Shown one piece after another: positions 51,322-53,481 of a stretch of 53,481 bases of DNA. The stretch spans positions 1 through 53,481 of the forward strand of contig VGDE01000005.1 of assembly GCA_016869875.1 (NCBI GenBank). Direction: 5' to 3'. The notes under the pieces are model-generated. The model worked only from the letters and a program-made list of their open reading frames with translations, searched no databases and was not told the origin of the DNA. Source of the stretch: Alphaproteobacteria bacterium (GTDB taxonomy: Bacteria > Pseudomonadota > Alphaproteobacteria > Rhodobacterales > Rhodobacteraceae). Every line of letters begins with the position of its first letter. The stretch's first letter is position 1. A program made the translations under genes and the position numbers.

Positions 51322-52303
51322 TCAGGCCAGGCGAACGATGTGGGCGATGCCGATGGCATGGAAGCGGTTGATGAGGGCGATGCGGTTCTGGATTCCGGCG
51401 GTTTGGCGGTCTGGGTTTCTTGCGCTGATGCACTCGCCGAAAGCCTTGAAGCAGCGCATCTTCGCTTCGGCCCGGCTTTGGACATGGTATCCGGTCCAGC
51501 GCTTCCGGAACGCCCTCCCATAGTGCCGTGGGGCGCGCAGGGTCTTGTTTCGGGCGGATGCTGCCGGACAGGCCTCTTTCCATGGGCACCCGTTCTTGCG
51601 GACAGGAATGATCGCTGTGGCATGGCCGTTGATGATCGCGGTGTGGCAGCGGCGCGTGTCATACGCCCCATCGGCGGTCACGCTGCCGATCTCCTCACCC
51701 TCTGGGATCTGATCCAGCAGATCCGGCAGCACCGGGCTGTCACCCTCACGACTTGAGGTGAACTCCACCGCCCGGATGTCATCGCTGGCTGTATCCATGG
51801 CCAGATGGACCGCTGCCGATACTGGCGCCTGCGATGCGTGCCGTGCTTGCGCGTCCGCCATTCTCGTTCATCAGGCTTACGCGGCCCCACTGGGGCCACG
51901 GTCCCTCTTCCCCCCAGGAACTTGATCCCATTCGGCGCGGCGCTCGGGCCCATGGCGCTTGCGCCTCATTGTCGACCAGCAGGTTCAGCGGCCTTCCGGC
52001 GCGGCGGTACGGGATCTGGACGGCCAGCGTCCTCTGACGTCGGCACAGGGTGGTGTGGTCGGGAACCGCCCAGTCCAGACCCGCCATCTTCAGCAGGCTG
52101 CCCACCATGCCGGTCGTTTGCCGCAGTGGTGGCTTGAACAGGACCTTGATGGTCAGGCAGAACTAAATTGCCGCATCCGAGAAAACCGCAGGACGACCGG
52201 GGCCGCCGTCATGCCGTGCAAGCCAAGTCATGTCCTTGTCCAGCCAGATCAGCAGCGACCCGCGCTTGCGAAGAAAGGCAGGGTAGCTGGACCACTTCGT
52301 CAT
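51322..52303 (-). pseudogene. Broken IS5-family transposase
   Basis: On the minus strand from ATG 52303 the protein begins MTKWSSYPAFLRKRGSLLIW and continues to AVFSDAAI, where a TAG replaces an expected Gln codon at 52163-52165. Beyond it the same frame reads LRQTTGMVGSLLKMAGLDWAVPDHTTLCRRQ and NLLVD, the first DDE Asp, then shifts frame at about 51980. A second frame supplies GIKFLG and REWRTRKHGTHRRRQ. A third, ending at 51322, supplies VTADGAYDTRRCHTAII (second Asp) and the Glu region RSRAEAKMRCFKAFGE. With one stop and at least two frameshifts it cannot make transposase. Confidence 0.85.
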
Positions 52304-52642
52304 GCAGGAGCGGGCAGGTATTGGCCTGCTCATGCACCGCGCCGAACCGCACCCGTTCAGGATGCGAACCCTTGAAAGGCAGAAGTGTGCTACAACGCCG
52401 TTCGGATGCAAGAAAGAAACGCAGGACACCGTGCAGGTGACTGACAATCTCGCGGCGGTGCTGCACTTGGGAATCGCTTGTGCCGTTCTGTCGTTAGCAG
52501 ACGTCAGAACCGCAGACAGTATGCTTGCAAGGTCTCCAGAGGGCGCGTCCTGCGGGAGGCTTTGCCGGTCGCTGGCGGTGCGCCCGGCTTGACAGCCCCC
52601 GTTCATACAGGACGGTCCGCACAGAGGCCGGAGTGGCCGGCG
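52304..52642. other. About 340 bases with no recognised gene
   Basis: Upstream side of the IS5 remnant and downstream of the small acidic gene. No ORF with a ribosome-binding site or motif was found; the right terminal repeat of the IS element probably lies here but was not identified. Confidence 0.4.
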
Positions 52643-52900
52643 TCATGGCCCCAGGTCGGGATCTCCGAGCTGCGTGTCATCTCCGGGTCGCGGATCGACA
52701 ACGGCAGGTTCCTCGGGCGCAGGATCACCGACAGGTTGCTCCTCCTCGGCCGGGTGGTCCTTTGGATCCGGGCAATCCCCCAGTTGCTCATAGGGCCTGT
52801 CAAAGCCCGGCATGTTGTTCCGGTGCCCGTCTTCATACTCTTTCCGGGACATGGTCACGCCACTGCCCAACTCTGCTCCGGTTTCTGTCCGACACGCCAT
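52643..52900 (-). CDS. Small acidic Pro/Asp/Glu-rich protein, unknown
   Basis: An 85-residue hydrophilic protein, MACRTETGAELGSGVTMSRK..., with a C-terminal half made almost entirely of Asp, Glu and Pro (DPKDHPAEEEQPVGDPAPEE, then PAVVDPRPGDDTQLGDPDLGP). It has no hydrophobic segment and looks disordered. The ATG at 52900 has GAGG about eight bases upstream, which supports it as a real gene over the longer frame to 53035. No family recognised. It lies between IS debris and sspB. Confidence 0.5.
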   Translation of the reverse strand: MACRTETGAELGSGVTMSRKEYEDGHRNNMPGFDRPYEQLGDCPDPKDHPAEEEQPVGDPAPEEPAVVDPRPGDDTQLGDPDLGP

Positions 52901-53295
52901 AACGATACCTCGATTGCTGTGATGATCAGGGAAACTCAGGTCTGCACCAGGGATGCAACGCGACCAGATCGCGTTCCGTGCCCTGTCACGCCACCACATC
53001 GGCCAAAAAAAGCTTGCCGCGCGCCGCAGGTCCAAAGGTTATCGGCCCGTCCCCTCCCGGATCGTGTCGAGAACACGGCAGACCAGGACGCAGGAGCCAA
53101 CCCGTCAACGCCGTGGATTCTCTGCCGCGCCCGATCATGGCTGGCGTTCTTTTTCCCCTCCATCCGCTTGCTGCCGCGCATGGCAGGGACAGCCGGCAGG
53201 CGCCGCCGTCCTTCACCCTCCTGAAACCCTCCCTGCCCCCTTTTCATCGGCGGTCATATCCCTATGCTTGGGCCGGTGACAGGAAAGGTGACGGC
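52901..53295. other. About 395 bases between the acidic ORF and sspB with no recognised gene
   Basis: This divergent region should contain the sspB promoter. Overlapping ORFs on both strands are rich in Arg, Ser and Pro, which is typical of shadow frames in high-GC DNA, and none has a good ribosome-binding site. No consensus promoter was convincing. Confidence 0.4.
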
Positions 53296-53481
53296 ATGGC
53301 GCGGTCTGGACTCGAATACGGTGATTTGATGCGTCGCGCGATGCAGGGCCTGATCGCAGAGGTCCTGCGCAAGGTCGCGCGCAACGGGCTGCCCGGAGAG
53401 CATCATTTCTTCATCACCTTCGACACCCGTGACGACGGCGTCGAGATGGCGGCCTGGCTGCGCGAGCGGTATCCCGAAGAG
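53296..53481 (+). CDS. sspB: SspB-type ClpXP adaptor, N-terminal part (cut by window end)
   Basis: The first 62 residues are present, MARSGLEYGDLMRRAMQGLI..., then AEVLRKVARNGLPGEHHFFITFDTRDDGVEMAAWLRERYPEE. This is the start of the alphaproteobacterial SspB fold, in which the FxITFDT strand and following loop bind the ssrA tag. The adaptor delivers tmRNA-tagged proteins to ClpXP. GGAAAGG precedes the ATG. It lies about 5.7 kb from the tmRNA gene. The C-terminal part, including the ClpX-binding tail, is outside the window. Confidence 0.9.
   Translation, partial: MARSGLEYGDLMRRAMQGLIAEVLRKVARNGLPGEHHFFITFDTRDDGVEMAAWLRERYPEE

Overview
The window looks like chromosomal DNA from a high-GC alphaproteobacterium of the Rhodobacterales, most plausibly Paracoccus or a close relative. 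The evidence is the circularly permuted two-piece tmRNA gene with tag ANDNRAPVALAA, an alphaproteobacterial SspB, rhizobial-type rha genes, and the overall gene content. The genus assignment is an inference from gene content only; no 16S gene is present.

Layout. Positions 1-890 hold decayed IS630 and IS5 transposase remnants. Positions 896-11492 are a complete L-rhamnose uptake and catabolism locus. It has two divergent units, rhaRSTPQUK (minus) and rhaDI (plus), around a 183-bp control region that carries a long inverted repeat. After a small DUF2141 gene, positions 12011-19897 form a second carbohydrate unit: a divergent AraC regulator, a CUT1 ABC importer (two permeases, ATPase, binding protein), a cytoplasmic GH28 and a cytoplasmic GH105. 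The pairing of GH28 with unsaturated rhamnogalacturonyl hydrolase next to rhamnose catabolism points to import and intracellular trimming of pectin (rhamnogalacturonan or galacturonan) oligosaccharides. A BASS-family symporter gene converges on this unit.

Positions 20974-33518 are mostly housekeeping: a 2Fe-2S ferredoxin, envelope proteolysis (htrA, hflC, hflK), glutathione reductase with rpiA, a gmk / gamma-carbonic anhydrase / PhoR-like kinase chain, a PAS-domain gene, and a tandem-GNAT gene with rnd. Positions 33631-39394 hold a full seven-gene Mrp Na+(K+)/H+ antiporter operon (mnhA to mnhG, minus). They are followed by bioY, a PaaI-type thioesterase and gnd. Positions 42434-46871 are the ectoine unit: a divergent MarR-type regulator (ectR-like) and ectABC-ask. 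Mrp and ectoine together suggest adaptation to salt and alkaline or sodium stress.

Positions 46917-53481 contain a PepSY-domain gene, the permuted tmRNA gene, a chain of very small overlapping ORFs (48009-48375) encoding one- and two-helix membrane proteins, a chromate-resistance pair (rhodanese-ChrB and ChrA), a broken IS5 transposase gene, an acidic orphan gene, and the start of sspB. The IS debris at both ends and the orphan ORFs near the right end mark the accessory parts of the window. I found no CRISPR array, prophage, rRNA or tRNA. The most unusual items are the possible intracellular pectin and rhamnose module with its operator architecture, the chained micro-ORFs after the tmRNA, and a terminator-ended possible small RNA or leader between mnhA and bioY.
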